Source: Streptomyces sp. 378 (GTDB lineage Bacteria; Actinomycetota; Actinomycetes; Streptomycetales; Streptomycetaceae). Taken from it: a stretch of 64,000 nucleotides of DNA. Within the stretch, counting starts at the first letter, position 1, and every line of letters starts with the position of its first letter. Positions 1-11,331 of this stretch are shown here, in pieces. The stretch is from the NCBI RefSeq assembly GCF_030124145.1, contig NZ_JASKMS010000001.1:248001-312000 (forward strand). Reading direction: 5' to 3'. The position numbers and the translations under genes are program-made. The notes under the pieces are model-generated. The model did not search any database, was not told the origin of the DNA, and worked only from the letters and a program-made list of their open reading frames with translations.

Positions 1-387
1 ATAAGGGCCGTCATGCGCCGCACGCGGCCCAGCACGCCCACGGGCACACCCGACGCCGGTCCCGACCGCTACGGCACCCGCCTGACCGTCGACCGCAGGG
101 CCGCCCGGGTGCGCCTCGACGGCGAGGAGGTCGCCCTCGCGCCCAAGGAGTACGACCTGCTGGCCTTCCTCACCGAGGAGCCCGGGGCGCTGATGTCGCG
201 CGAGCAGATCATGGAAGCGGTCTGGGACGCGAACTGGTTCGGGCCGACGAAGACACTGGACGTGCACGTGGCGGCGCTGCGGCGCAAGCTCGCGGGGGCG
301 ATCACCATCGAGGCGGTGCGCGGGGTCGGCTTCCGGCTGGAGATCACCCAGGACCCCGGCCCCGACGGGAGCGGCGCCGCCTCATGA
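1..387 (+). CDS. Response regulator, OmpR/PhoB type, C-terminal part (5' truncated by window)
   Basis: This is the DNA-binding end of a two-component response regulator. The reading frame is open from base 1 and an ATG lies at 13, but the residues before it (IRAVMRRT) look like the linker after a receiver domain, so the real start is upstream of the window. The visible part is a winged-helix Trans_reg_C domain (roughly residues 30-115 of the visible protein), with the APKEYDLLAFL and AALRRKL signatures of that family. Its stop overlaps the start of the histidine kinase by four bases (ATGA), so the two are translationally coupled and are very likely cognate partners. The receiver domain and its phospho-aspartate are not visible here. 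The target genes are unknown. Confidence 0.93.
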   Translation: MRAVMRRTRPSTPTGTPDAGPDRYGTRLTVDRRAARVRLDGEEVALAPKEYDLLAFLTEEPGALMSREQIMEAVWDANWFGPTKTLDVHVAALRRKLAGAITIEAVRGVGFRLEITQDPGPDGSGAAS

Positions 388-1778
388 TCCGCCAGCTCGT
401 CCGCAGCTACGTCCTGCTCGTCGCGGTCGCGATCGCGCTGTTCACCGTGCCGGTGGCGTTCACGCTCACGAACCAGCTGCGCCAGGACACCAGGTCGGCC
501 GTATTGCGCGAGGCCGACGCCATGGCCCTGCTGCTGGGCGACGGCCGGGCCGCCTCCTGCGAGGCCCTGGAGCAGATGGCCAGGGCCTACGACGACGAGA
601 TCCAGGTGACCCGCACCGCGGACTGCGCGGCGGACCTGCCGCGGCCGACGGCCGACGCGGCACTGACCCGCGCCCTGAAGGACGGCACGCCCACGACCGA
701 CTGGGGCTCCTCCTTCATCTGGGGCCCCGAACTGGTGATCACCGTGCCCGCCCGCGCGGCCGGCACGGACCGCGTCGTCGGCGCCGTGCGCATCGTCTCC
801 TCGACCGGCGAGATGACCGGCCGCCTCTGGCAGATCTGGGGCTTCCGGGCGGTCCTCGCCGTACTCGTCCTCGCGGTGGCCGCGCTGCTCGGCGTCGTGG
901 TGGCCCGGCGGCTCACCCGGCCGCTGCGCCAGCTCAACGACATGGCCAGCAGGTTCAGCGACGGCGATCTGACCGCCCGCTCCCCCGTCACGGGCCCGCC
1001 CGAGACCCAGACCCTGGCGCGCACCCTCAACCAGGGCGCCGAACGCCTGGACACGCTGATCGCGGCCCAGCGCATCTTCGTCGCGGACGCCTCCCACCAG
1101 CTGCGCACCCCGCTGACGGCGCTGCGGTTGTCCCTGGACAACATCGCGGACGGCGTGGACGACGAGTTCGTACGGGAGGACGTGGAGCAGGCGACGGCGG
1201 AGGTCGTGCGGATGAGCCGGCTGGTCAGCGGGCTGCTGGTGCTGGCCCGGGCCGAGGCGAAGGTGACCGCGGCCGAGCCGCTCCCGCTGATGGACATCGT
1301 GCGGGAGCGGCTCGCCGTGTGGAGGCCGGCCGCCGACGAGCGCGGAGTCACCATCGCGCTCGGGGGGAGTGCCGACGGCCGGCTGTCCGTGCTGTCCAGC
1401 CCGGGCCATCTGGACCAGATGCTGGACAACGTGCTCTCCAACGCCCTGGAGGTCTCACCCGACGGCGGGACGATCACCGTGCGGGTGGAGCCCCGGGGCG
1501 AGGTGGTGGGGGTGTCGGTCCTGGACGAGGGGCCCGGCATGTCGGACGCCGAGAAGTCCCGGGCCTTCGACCGGTTCTGGCGCGGACAGGGCCTGACCGG
1601 CAAGTCCGGCTCCGGCCTCGGTCTCGCCGTCGTCAAGCAGCTGGCCACGGACGACGGCGGGACCGTGGCGCTGACGGACGCCGCCCCGGTCCCGGCTTCG
1701 CTCGACCGGGGGCATCCCCGGGGGCGCGGCCTGTGCGTGACGATCACGCTCCGGGCGGCCCACCGGGGCGGCGGTTGA
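384..1778 (+). CDS. Sensor histidine kinase with HAMP domain
   Basis: A 464-residue membrane histidine kinase that should phosphorylate the response regulator just upstream. Order of parts: N-terminal membrane helix (about 8-28), an extracytoplasmic sensor region of about 125 residues containing two cysteines (59 and 81), a second helix (about 155-175), HAMP linker, HisKA dimerisation helix with DASHQLRTP (phospho-acceptor His238), then an HATPase domain with N-box NALEVSP, DEGPGMS and GSGLGLAVVKQL. All catalytic motifs are intact. The cysteine pair could form a disulfide in the sensor; this is inference. It overlaps the regulator by four bases. The signal sensed cannot be read from the sequence. 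Convergent with the next gene. Confidence 0.95.
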   Translation: MIRQLVRSYVLLVAVAIALFTVPVAFTLTNQLRQDTRSAVLREADAMALLLGDGRAASCEALEQMARAYDDEIQVTRTADCAADLPRPTADAALTRALKDGTPTTDWGSSFIWGPELVITVPARAAGTDRVVGAVRIVSSTGEMTGRLWQIWGFRAVLAVLVLAVAALLGVVVARRLTRPLRQLNDMASRFSDGDLTARSPVTGPPETQTLARTLNQGAERLDTLIAAQRIFVADASHQLRTPLTALRLSLDNIADGVDDEFVREDVEQATAEVVRMSRLVSGLLVLARAEAKVTAAEPLPLMDIVRERLAVWRPAADERGVTIALGGSADGRLSVLSSPGHLDQMLDNVLSNALEVSPDGGTITVRVEPRGEVVGVSVLDEGPGMSDAEKSRAFDRFWRGQGLTGKSGSGLGLAVVKQLATDDGGTVALTDAAPVPASLDRGHPRGRGLCVTITLRAAHRGGG

Positions 1779-1784
1779 CCCGGC

Positions 1785-2309
1785 TCAGCCCTGCGGCATC
1801 TTCGACGAGTGGTGGTTCACGATCAGCCACCTGCCGTTCGGCTGCTTCTCGTAGGCGTAGGTGTAGCGGGCCTTGACGGTGCTCTTCTCGCCCGTGTCGT
1901 GGTCGGTGAGCGCGAACTCGTACACACCGGTGTCGATGACGGTGTCACGGTCGAGGACGTTGACGACCGACTCGACCTTCGTCCCGACCGGCTTGTTCCG
2001 CAGGAAGTGCTCGAAGTAGTCGACGATCCCGGCTCTGTCCGCGCGGACCTCGTTGGAGACGGTCGGCAGCAGGACGGCGTCCTTCGCGTACAGGTCGGCG
2101 ACCTTCTGCGGGTCGCCGGTCCCCAGCGCGGCGTTCCAGCGGTCGAACAGTCCGAGCACCTGCGCCGTGGACACCGGCTTGGCGTGCTTCGCGCCCTTGC
2201 TCCCGGAGTCGGCCCCGGCGACCCCGGCACCGAGGGCGAAGGTGCCCGTGGCCAGGACCGCGGTGGCGGTGACGACGGCTATGCGACGGCGGACGGGGCG
2301 GCGGTTCAT
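1785..2309 (-). CDS. Secreted SgcJ/EcaC-type (SnoaL/NTF2-like) protein
   Basis: A 174-residue exported protein. I chose the ATG at 2309, which puts an Arg-rich N-region (MNRRPVRRR), a hydrophobic stretch and an AGA-type cleavage site (AGVAGADSG) at the front; longer starts would add a non-signal leader. The mature part starts with a Lys-rich linker and then matches the NTF2-like fold of the SgcJ/EcaC family: VLGLFDRWNAALGTGDP, LYAKDAVLLPT, a DYFEHFL helix and a YTYAYE...WLIVNHHSS C-terminus. Members act as small-molecule binding or oligomerising modules (CaMKII-association type); the ligand here is unknown. It stands alone, convergent with the histidine kinase. Confidence 0.85.
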   Translation of the reverse strand: MNRRPVRRRIAVVTATAVLATGTFALGAGVAGADSGSKGAKHAKPVSTAQVLGLFDRWNAALGTGDPQKVADLYAKDAVLLPTVSNEVRADRAGIVDYFEHFLRNKPVGTKVESVVNVLDRDTVIDTGVYEFALTDHDTGEKSTVKARYTYAYEKQPNGRWLIVNHHSSKMPQG

Positions 2310-2481
2310 GACGTCTCCAGTGCGATCGAGGGGAGTTGACCTGCCTCCGCGTGCTCTGCGGTGGAAGTGACTCCAGCCTCGCGTTTCACCTGCCAGGGGC
2401 CGTACAGCCCGCGTACAGGGCCCGTACAAGGAGCCCCAAAATCACGCTGCGTGACACGGCGCCGGACGCTACCGTCGGGGC

Positions 2482-3318
2482 ATGGAGATACTGCGCTACG
2501 TGGCGTTCAGCACGGATCCCGAGGGCGGCAACCCGGCGGGGGTGGTGCTCGACGCAAGCGGCGCCGACGACGCGGCGATGCTGGCGGCAGCGGCCGAACT
2601 GGGTTATTCGGAAACGGCGTTCGCGGTGCAGTCCGGCGACGGCTCCCTGGACGTCCGCTACTTCAGCCCGCTCGCCGAGGTGCCGTTCTGCGGCCACGCG
2701 ACGATCGCCACGGCCGTCGCCCACGCGGAGCGGCACGGCACCGGGCGACTTCTGCTGCGCACCGCGGCGGGCCCGGTCACCGTCACCACGGACCGCTCCG
2801 CGGACGGCACCCTCGTGGCGACCCTGGTGAGCGTCACGCCGCGCACCGTCCCGCTCGCGGAGGCCGACCTCGCCGCGCTGCTCGCGATCCTCGGCTGGTC
2901 CGCCGAGGACCTGGACCCGGCCCTGCCGCCCCGCGTGGCCTTCGCCGGTGCCTGGCACCCGATCGTCGCCGCCGCGAGCCGGGAGCGGCTGGCGGACCTG
3001 GACTACGACATGGCGGCGCTCACCGCCCTCATGGCCCGCAGGGACTGGACCACGATCGACCTGGTGCGGCGGGAGTCACCCACCGTCTACCACGCGCGCA
3101 ACCCGTTCCCGCCCGGCGGGGTGGTAGAGGACCCGGCGACGGGAGCGGCGGCGGCCGCGTTCGGCGGCTATCTGAGGGAACTCGAACTCGTGTCCGTGCC
3201 CGCGACGCTGACGGTCCATCAGGGCGCGGACATGGGCCGCCCGAGCACGATCACGGTGTCGGTGCCGGCGGACCCGCACAGCGGAATCGGCGTCACCGGC
3301 ACGGCCGTTCGCATCTGA
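2482..3318 (+). CDS. PhzF-family isomerase/epimerase
   Basis: A 278-residue member of the PhzF/diaminopimelate-epimerase-fold family. Visible signatures are GGNPAGVVL near the N-terminus, GYSETAF with the catalytic glutamate, PFCGHATIA (residues about 72-80) and the second-half EDPATGAAAAAFGGYL. Length and the two-lobed symmetry fit PhzF rather than DapF, and the paired catalytic cysteines of DapF are not both present. Family members isomerise small acids; without biosynthetic neighbours the substrate cannot be named. It is a single gene, convergent with the DUF5063 gene four bases away. The Shine-Dalgarno is weak, only a G-run directly before the ATG. Confidence 0.9.
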   Translation: MEILRYVAFSTDPEGGNPAGVVLDASGADDAAMLAAAAELGYSETAFAVQSGDGSLDVRYFSPLAEVPFCGHATIATAVAHAERHGTGRLLLRTAAGPVTVTTDRSADGTLVATLVSVTPRTVPLAEADLAALLAILGWSAEDLDPALPPRVAFAGAWHPIVAAASRERLADLDYDMAALTALMARRDWTTIDLVRRESPTVYHARNPFPPGGVVEDPATGAAAAAFGGYLRELELVSVPATLTVHQGADMGRPSTITVSVPADPHSGIGVTGTAVRI

Positions 3319-3322
3319 CCGG

Positions 3323-3982
3323 CTACTTCGCCGGGCGCAGACCCAGGGGCCCGGCGATCTCCTCGGCCATCACCCGGCCCGCCTCGATCTCCAGGGTGTC
3401 GTCGCCCATGCCCTGGTCCGTGTCCAGGCCGTCGAGTTCGGCGAGGGGCTGGTCGAGGCGGACGTGGGCGAGGACCGACTGCAGGGCGCGCAGGGTGGCC
3501 GACGCGGTGGAGCCCCAGTTGGAGAAGTAGGAGAACTGCCACCACCACAGGGCCTCGCTGGTACGGCCCGCGCGATAGTGGGCCATGCCGTGCCGCAGGT
3601 CGGCCATGACGTCGGCCAGGTCGTCGGAGATCCGGGCCGGCACGGGCGCCTTGCGGGGCTCGTAGGGGTCGAAGACCTCGGAGTAGACGTCGATCGGCTC
3701 CAGCAGACGGGCCAGGTTCTCGCGGAGCGCGTCGACGTCCGGCTCTGGGCCCGAGTCGGGTTCGTAGCGCTCGTCGGGCACGATGTCCTCGTGCGCGCCG
3801 AGCCGGCCGCCGGCCAGGAGCAGTTGCGAGACCTCCAGCAGGAGGAAGGGCACGGCCGATTCCGGCTCGTCGCCCTTGGCGACCTCCGTGACGGCGACCA
3901 GGAAGCTCTCGATCTGGTCCGCGATCTGGACCGCGAAGTCGTCCGGGTTCTGGTCGGTCGCGTGCAGCGTGGCGTCAGACAT
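3323..3982 (-). CDS. DUF5063 domain protein
   Basis: A 219-residue soluble protein recognised as the DUF5063 family that follows recR in actinomycetes. It is mostly helical and acidic, with motifs [13 protein letters not shown] near the start, DERYEPDSG in the middle and [26 protein letters not shown] around residues 135-160. No catalytic motif can be recognised. Its start overlaps the recR stop by eight bases, so it is translated from the same message as recR. That arrangement suggests a role near recombinational repair or just shared expression; function is unknown. Confidence 0.85.
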   Translation of the reverse strand: MSDATLHATDQNPDDFAVQIADQIESFLVAVTEVAKGDEPESAVPFLLLEVSQLLLAGGRLGAHEDIVPDERYEPDSGPEPDVDALRENLARLLEPIDVYSEVFDPYEPRKAPVPARISDDLADVMADLRHGMAHYRAGRTSEALWWWQFSYFSNWGSTASATLRALQSVLAHVRLDQPLAELDGLDTDQGMGDDTLEIEAGRVMAEEIAGPLGLRPAK

Positions 3983-4574
3983 CTAGGAGTCGTCTCCCCT
4001 CGAAGGCGCGGCCGAGTGTGACCTCGTCCGCGTATTCCAGGTCGCCACCCACCGGGAGGCCGCTGGCCAGGCGGGTGACCTTCAGGCCCATGGGCTTGAT
4101 CATGCGGGCGAGGTACGTCGCCGTCGCCTCGCCCTCCAGGTTCGGGTCCGTGGCGAGGATGAGCTCGGTGACCGTGCCGTCGGCGAGACGGGCCAGCAGC
4201 TCCCTGATGCGCAGATCGTCCGGGCCCACCCCGTCGATCGGGCTGATCGCGCCGCCCAGCACGTGGTAGCGGCCCCGGAACTCACGGGTGCGTTCGATCG
4301 CCACGACGTCCTTCGGCTCCTCGACCACGCAGATGACGGCCCGGTCGCGGCGGGTGTCGCGGCAGATGTTGCACAGCTCCTCCTGTGCGACGTTGCCGCA
4401 GGTCGCGCAGAAGCGGACCTTCGCCTTGACCTCCATCAGGGCCTGCGCGAGACGCCGTACGTCCGTCGGCTCGGCCTGGAGGATGTGGAAGGCGATCCGC
4501 TGCGCGCTCTTCGGACCGACGCCGGGCAGCCGTCCCAGCTCGTCGATCAGGTCCTGGACCACGCCTTCGTACAA
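3975..4574 (-). CDS. recR: Recombination mediator protein RecR
   Basis: A 199-residue RecR, which with RecF and RecO helps load RecA on single-stranded DNA at gaps. Parts in order: helix-hairpin-helix [17 protein letters not shown] (about 14-30), a four-cysteine zinc finger ([16 protein letters not shown], about 57-72), a Toprim domain from [11 protein letters not shown] through [10 protein letters not shown], and the usual C-terminal Walker-B-like region. The start is TTG; the adjoining [10 protein letters not shown] sequence is typical of actinomycete RecR. It follows the YbaB gene and overlaps the DUF5063 gene, forming the common YbaB-recR cluster. I see no dnaX upstream in this window. 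Confidence 0.97.
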   Translation of the reverse strand: MYEGVVQDLIDELGRLPGVGPKSAQRIAFHILQAEPTDVRRLAQALMEVKAKVRFCATCGNVAQEELCNICRDTRRDRAVICVVEEPKDVVAIERTREFRGRYHVLGGAISPIDGVGPDDLRIRELLARLADGTVTELILATDPNLEGEATATYLARMIKPMGLKVTRLASGLPVGGDLEYADEVTLGRAFEGRRLLDV

Positions 4575-4668
4575 CGGACTGCCCTTCCTGGGTCTTCGGG
4601 GTCGGTACGCACCGTCCCGTACGTACCGTAGTTGTCAGCCGCCTGTCCGAGGAAGGCGGTGCGCCGGG

Positions 4669-5010
4669 TCAGAACGGCAGGCCGGGGATGCCGCCGCCGC
4701 CCAGCCCCTGCGCGAGCGGGCCCAGCTTCTGCTGCTGGAGCGCCTGCGCGTTCTCGTTGGCCGCCTGGACGGCCGCCACGACCAGGTCGGCGAGGGTCTC
4801 GGTGTCCTCGGGGTCCACCGCCTTCGGGTCGATCTTCAGGGCGCGCAGCTCGCCGGCGCCGGTGACGGTGGCCGTCACCAGACCGCCGCCCGCCTGCCCG
4901 TCGACCTCCGTCTGCGCCAGTTCCTCCTGCGCCTGTGCCAGGTCCTGTTGCATCTTCTGGGCCTGCTGGAGCAGCTGCTGCATATTGGGCTGGCCACCAC
5001 CGGGGATCAC
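4669..5010 (-). CDS. YbaB/EbfC nucleoid-associated protein
   Basis: A 113-residue DNA-binding protein of the YbaB/EbfC family, a dimeric tweezer-like nucleoid protein. It begins [20 protein letters not shown], followed by the long Gln-rich helix and the conserved [21 protein letters not shown] strand region; a Gly-rich tail closes the protein ([12 protein letters not shown]). It lies 94 bp upstream of recR on the same strand, the standard pairing in bacteria, and is probably co-transcribed with recR and the DUF5063 gene. The 276 bp upstream of it separate it from a divergent membrane-protein gene. Confidence 0.95.
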   Translation of the reverse strand: MIPGGGQPNMQQLLQQAQKMQQDLAQAQEELAQTEVDGQAGGGLVTATVTGAGELRALKIDPKAVDPEDTETLADLVVAAVQAANENAQALQQQKLGPLAQGLGGGGIPGLPF

Positions 5011-5286
5011 GATCAGCTCCTTGCTCGGTACGGGTTTTCCCGTTCGGCACGAGCCTACGTGGTCGGGGCTGCCGTCGCCCCAGCACTCTTTCGAGTGAGT
5101 CCCCCTCGCGCCCTATACCCGATCAAGGAATACTTCCGGGCGGAAAAGAGGCGAAAGCTACATCTTCGCCACCCATTGGGAGGTAGGAAGGGTCGGGCGC
5201 GTTCGGGAGGCGGCCTTTCGTCCCTCGCGCAGCGTGATCGGTGAGTGAACCGTGCGTGGTCATTCGTGGTCGGTGAGGAGTGCCGG

Positions 5287-6045
5287 GTGGGTCAGCCGGA
5301 GATGCAGCCCGAGGGGCCGCCTCAGGACGGGCGGGGCGAGCAGGCGGCGGCCGGGCTGCGGCCGGGCGATCTGACCGGGCGGGTCTTCCCGCTCGGGGAC
5401 TGGGGCGAGCCGGCGGTCCGGCTGGACGAGCTGTACCGGTGGGTGGAGCGCGGGGCGCTGCGGACGGCGGCCTGGTACCTCGTGGACCGGGTGTGGAAGC
5501 GGCGGTGCGCGCGGGTGCTGCGCTGCGGGGCCGCGGCCGGGGCGGTCACCGGGGTCGCGCTGCCCCTGCTGGATCTGACCGGCGTCGCGAACGGGATCGC
5601 GCCGTGGGGGTGTCTGGCGCTGCTGCTGGGCGCGGCGTGCATGGCCGTCGACCGGTACTTCGGGGTGACGTCCGGGTGGATGCGGGACGTGGCCACCGCG
5701 CAGGCCGTGCAGCGGCGGCTCCAGGCGCTGCAGTTCGACTGGGCGGCGGAGAGTGTGCGGGAGGTGCTGGGGCCGGCGGAGGGGACGGCCGGCGAGGCCG
5801 CTGAGCGGTGCCTCGGGGTGCTGCGGAGGTTCTCCGAGGACGTGACGGAACTGGTGCGGGTGGAGACGGCGGACTGGATGGGGGAGTTCCGGCCGGGGGG
5901 TGCCGCGCCGGTGGGGTTGCAGACGGTGGTGTTCCCCGGACCGGTGCGCGGCCCCGAGGCGGGGGTGAACGGGCGGTTCGCCGTGCCTCCGGCGGGGGGC
6001 GCACGGCCGAACATGCCCCGGCAGCGGCCGCCCGAGCCGCGCTGA
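5287..6045 (+). CDS. SLATT-domain two-helix membrane protein
   Basis: A 252-residue membrane protein resembling the SLATT family (two-transmembrane proteins known mainly as predicted effectors next to SMODS nucleotide synthetases or SLOG sensors). I chose the GTG at 5287 because GAGGAG sits six bases upstream; an in-frame GTG at 5245 would add 14 residues without a good ribosome site. The N-terminal ~40 residues are polar, followed by ELYRWVERGALRTAAWYL, two helices (about 80-98 and 104-121), then a cytoplasmic helical part with FDWAAESVREVL and a Pro/Gly-rich tail. No nucleotide cyclase or SLOG gene is adjacent, so an anti-phage role is not supported by context; it lies divergent from YbaB-recR. 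Confidence 0.7.
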   Translation: MGQPEMQPEGPPQDGRGEQAAAGLRPGDLTGRVFPLGDWGEPAVRLDELYRWVERGALRTAAWYLVDRVWKRRCARVLRCGAAAGAVTGVALPLLDLTGVANGIAPWGCLALLLGAACMAVDRYFGVTSGWMRDVATAQAVQRRLQALQFDWAAESVREVLGPAEGTAGEAAERCLGVLRRFSEDVTELVRVETADWMGEFRPGGAAPVGLQTVVFPGPVRGPEAGVNGRFAVPPAGGARPNMPRQRPPEPR

Positions 6046-6051
6046 GGAGCC

Positions 6052-7605
6052 TCACCTCGCGCCGTCGCGCCCGCACAGGGTGAGCCCTTCCGGGCTCCAG
6101 CACGGCAGGTGGCCGTGGGTGCGGATGACGTCCTGGCCGTTGCCGCGGGCCAGGTACGTGAGGAAGCTCGACGCGAGGGAGTCGGCCGGGGGGCGGCCGT
6201 AGGTGTAGGCGTACTCGATCTCGCGGTACGGGTAGTCGCTGGTGCCGTGCTCGATGGCGTCGACCGAGGCGGGATCACCGTCCAGCCGCAGGGAGTGCAG
6301 GCCCTCGGCGCGGGCGGCCAGGTTGAGTTCGCTGTAGCCGATGGCGCCGGGCAGGCCGGCGACCGTGGCCAGGACCTGTTCGGTCGAGTCGAGTTCGCAG
6401 CGCAGGACGGCTGCCGTCGGGTCGTCCTTGTGGACGCAGTCGACGGAGGAGTTGGCGATCTCGCCCCGGCCCAGCACCCGGCGCTGGAAGACCTGTCTCG
6501 TCCCGGAGTTGGCGTCCCGGCTGACCAGGCGCACGGGCAGGTCGGGGCCGCCGAGCTGCCGCCAGTTGCGGATCTCGCCCCGGTAGAGGCGCCTGACCTC
6601 GTCGGTGGACAGGTCCGTCAGCCTCACCTCGTCGTTGACCACGAGCGCGAAGACGGACACCGCCACCCGGTTCTCCCGCAGGTCGGGCAGGCCGGGGGGC
6701 TTGGGGCCGTCCGACAGGGCCACCACCGGCGGGGAGCCCCTGGAGTCCCCTCTCGCCCGGGCGCCGGCGGCCGTGAGCTCGCGTATCCCGGCCGTCGAGC
6801 CGTGGGCGTCCACGTCGATGACCGGATCGCCGCCGCAGTCCCGCTCGTACTTCGCGGCCACCTCGCGCAGGACGGGTGCGAACGCGGTCGAGCCGGTGAG
6901 GGTGAGGGTGCCGCTCGCGCAGCCGATCGGGGGCGGGGTGTCGTCCTGGGCGACGACGATCGCGGCCAGGGCGATCACGCTCGCCGTGAGGGTGAGGGTG
7001 ATCAGCCGTGCGGGCCGGCTGAACAGCGGGGGCTTGTCGTCGGGCGTGGCGCTGCGGTTGGGGTGCACCTCGCCGTCGCGCAGTCCGCCGACCAGCCGGA
7101 TCTCGTCGCCGACGTCCCCGCCGGACAGGAGCACGAGCAGCTTGAAGTGGTCGCCGCGGTTGAGCGGCACGCGCGGGATGCGCAGGGTGTTCCCGTCGTA
7201 GGCGAAGCCGCGGCCGGCGGTGAAGTGGTCCATGAGGTGATCGGTGTCGGACGGCTGGGTGACCGAGACGCCGCGGACCGTCCGGCCGGTGAACACCGCG
7301 GTCAGACCGTGCAGTTCGGGGCCGGTGTAGTCGTCGTGGTCGATGCCCTGCGAGCCGTCGTTCTCGATGCGCAGCAGGACGAGCGTCGCGTCGGACATGT
7401 CGGGAGCCTCGTCGAACAGGCCGAGGCGGCGGTTGGCGCGGCCCGAGCGCACGTCGTCGCCGATGGGGTTGTCCATCTGGACGCGATAGCCGATCAGCTT
7501 GCGGCGCGGCACCCGGCGTTCGTACCAGACCATCACGCCCGAGGCGATGACGCCGAGGAGGGCCGTGGCCACGGCCACGAGGTTCTCCGCGCTCAACCAC
7601 TCCAT
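6052..7605 (-). CDS. Membrane-anchored phosphate-binding-protein-like (PstS/PBP) protein
   Basis: A 517-residue protein with two parts. The front has one N-terminal membrane helix (about 6-27) followed by a cationic stretch and a domain of about 150 residues (VQMDNPIGDDV ... GGDVGDEIRLVGG) that I do not recognise; a second helix lies near 200-220. The back half (about 230-505) is a PstS-type periplasmic-binding fold: LTGSTAFAPVLREVAAKYE, GSTAGIREL, NWRQLGGPDLPVRLVSRDANSGTR and GAIGYSELN are the family signatures. Instead of a lipoprotein signal it is held by helices, and no pst permease genes follow, so it is more likely a sensor or accessory binding protein than the transporter's own component. 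A terminator hairpin separates it from the kinase gene upstream. Confidence 0.8.
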   Translation of the reverse strand: MEWLSAENLVAVATALLGVIASGVMVWYERRVPRRKLIGYRVQMDNPIGDDVRSGRANRRLGLFDEAPDMSDATLVLLRIENDGSQGIDHDDYTGPELHGLTAVFTGRTVRGVSVTQPSDTDHLMDHFTAGRGFAYDGNTLRIPRVPLNRGDHFKLLVLLSGGDVGDEIRLVGGLRDGEVHPNRSATPDDKPPLFSRPARLITLTLTASVIALAAIVVAQDDTPPPIGCASGTLTLTGSTAFAPVLREVAAKYERDCGGDPVIDVDAHGSTAGIRELTAAGARARGDSRGSPPVVALSDGPKPPGLPDLRENRVAVSVFALVVNDEVRLTDLSTDEVRRLYRGEIRNWRQLGGPDLPVRLVSRDANSGTRQVFQRRVLGRGEIANSSVDCVHKDDPTAAVLRCELDSTEQVLATVAGLPGAIGYSELNLAARAEGLHSLRLDGDPASVDAIEHGTSDYPYREIEYAYTYGRPPADSLASSFLTYLARGNGQDVIRTHGHLPCWSPEGLTLCGRDGAR

Positions 7606-7626
7606 CGTGGGTGCCCCCGCAGCCGC

Positions 7627-7647
7627 CCGGACGATTCGATCGTCCGG
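7627..7647 (-). terminator. Terminator hairpin after the Ser/Thr kinase gene
   Basis: A perfect 9-bp stem (CCGGACGAT / ATCGTCCGG) with a three-base loop lies about 90 bp past the kinase stop and just before the start of the binding-protein gene. It lacks a long U-run, as is usual in Streptomyces. It suggests the two genes are separate transcripts, though it could also be an operator because it is palindromic and close to the next start. Confidence 0.55.
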
Positions 7648-7735
7648 TCACCGTACGTCCGCGCGAGCGCCCATCCGGTTTTCGTCGGCCGGAATTCGCC
7701 CGACGTTCAACGACCTTCTGTCCCAGAGGAGTTGG

Positions 7736-10123
<2,388 letters not shown>

Positions 10124-10202
10124 CGCTCAGCCGCCTTCCCCCCACATGCGAGCAACGGATCGAGAATAGTGCGGGTCGGGGCCGGGGTGGTCCGGACGAG
10201 GT

Positions 10203-10679
10203 CTACGGTTCCGTAACAGGCGGAGGGTGGGTGCCGGGCAGTCCCACCTGGTCGAGTGCCTGCGTCAGCCGTTCCAGCGTCCGCACCGCCTCCATGAGCT
10301 CCGTCTCGCCGAACGCCTCGGCCAGCCGGTCGGCGAACGCCGCGTGCCCGGGGTCGATCCGGGCGATCGCCGCACGGCCCTGGCCGGTCGGCGCGAGGAG
10401 CTTGGCGCGGCGGTGCGCGGGGTTGGGCCGGTACTCCGCCAGGCCCTGCTCGACCAGCAGGTCGGCGATGCGCTGCACGCTCTGCCGGGTGATGCCCATG
10501 GCGCGGGCGATGCCGGAGACGGGCAGCGGTTCGCCGAGGACCGCGCCGAGCACCTGCCACCAGGCGGCCGTGAGCCCGGCGGGACGGGCCAGTTCCTCCG
10601 CGACGGCGAGGAACTGGCCGTTGAGCCGGAACACCCCGAGGGCGCTGCGGCTGAGCAGGTCCTGACGCTCGCGGCTCAC
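10203..10679 (-). CDS. MarR-family transcriptional regulator
   Basis: A 158-residue winged-helix regulator. The GTG at 10679 overlaps the stop of the DJ-1/PfpI gene (GTGA), so the two are translationally coupled. The protein has the MarR layout: an N-terminal dimerisation helix (LSRSALGVFRLNG), a helix-turn-helix core PVSGIARAMGITRQSVQRIADLL (around 60-85), wing with NPAHRRAKLLAPT, and C-terminal dimerisation helices. Being second in the operon behind a 35-bp palindrome at 11332-11366, it probably represses its own operon; the ligand is unknown. The PfpI partner suggests a response to reactive carbonyl or oxidative stress, by inference only. Confidence 0.9.
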   Translation of the reverse strand: MSRERQDLLSRSALGVFRLNGQFLAVAEELARPAGLTAAWWQVLGAVLGEPLPVSGIARAMGITRQSVQRIADLLVEQGLAEYRPNPAHRRAKLLAPTGQGRAAIARIDPGHAAFADRLAEAFGETELMEAVRTLERLTQALDQVGLPGTHPPPVTEP

Positions 10680-11305
10680 AGCGCGCCGGCCTTCTCCAGC
10701 ACCTCGTACGCCTGGGCGTCGGAGTCGTGGAACAGCCGGTACCAGGCGTCGAGCACCTCGGCGTCGTAGACCCCGAGCAGGCGGAGGATCTCGCGGGCGA
10801 AGGCGACGGGTTCGGTCGGGCCCGCGGTGACCAGGCCGCCGTCGGTGACGGCGTCGGCCTCGACGTAGCGTCCGCCGCCCGCGTAGCCGGTCGCGGCCAG
10901 GTAGAAGGAGACCGCGCTGGTGTGATCGCGGTCGTCGAGCAGGCCTTCCCGGGCGAGGCCGGCGGTGGCGCCGCAGATCGCGGCGACGGGGACGCCCGCG
11001 CGGAGGAACTCCCCGGCCTTGCGGGCGAAGGGGGCGAGGTCGCCCGAAGCGTCCCAGAGGTCGGCGCCCGGGAGGATCAGCAACGCGCTGTCCTCGGGGC
11101 GCAGGTCGTCCAGCGCGAGGTCGGGCCCGATGCGCAGACCGCCGACGCTCCTCACCGGGGCCGTGGACGGGCCGACGGTGCGGATCTCCCGGCCGGCGCG
11201 GGCGAGCTGGGCCGTGGCATGGCCGGTCTCCCAGTCGGCGAGGGTGTCGTAGACGGCGAGATGGACGGGCTTGCCGTGCCGGGCGGTGGTGGTGGTGGCG
11301 TTCAT
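10676..11305 (-). CDS. DJ-1/PfpI family protein
   Basis: A 209-residue class I glutamine-amidotransferase-like protein of the DJ-1/PfpI superfamily. The nucleophile-elbow cysteine is in VAAICGATAGLAREGLL (about residue 115), and an acidic residue precedes it in the ALLILPGADLWD strand, matching the Glu/Cys arrangement of the family. Members include glyoxalase III-like, chaperone-like and amidase-like enzymes; the sequence alone does not decide which. It is the first gene of a two-gene operon with a MarR regulator, starting about 26 bp from a long palindrome that is the likely operator. Confidence 0.9.
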   Translation of the reverse strand: MNATTTTARHGKPVHLAVYDTLADWETGHATAQLARAGREIRTVGPSTAPVRSVGGLRIGPDLALDDLRPEDSALLILPGADLWDASGDLAPFARKAGEFLRAGVPVAAICGATAGLAREGLLDDRDHTSAVSFYLAATGYAGGGRYVEADAVTDGGLVTAGPTEPVAFAREILRLLGVYDAEVLDAWYRLFHDSDAQAYEVLEKAGAL

Positions 11306-11331
11306 GGCTCCTCCTCGGTCCCATGCGCTTA

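Noticed and set aside
5245..5286. Upstream GTG start for the SLATT-type protein
   Set aside because: No ribosome site for 5245, whereas GAGGAG precedes 5287 at six bases.
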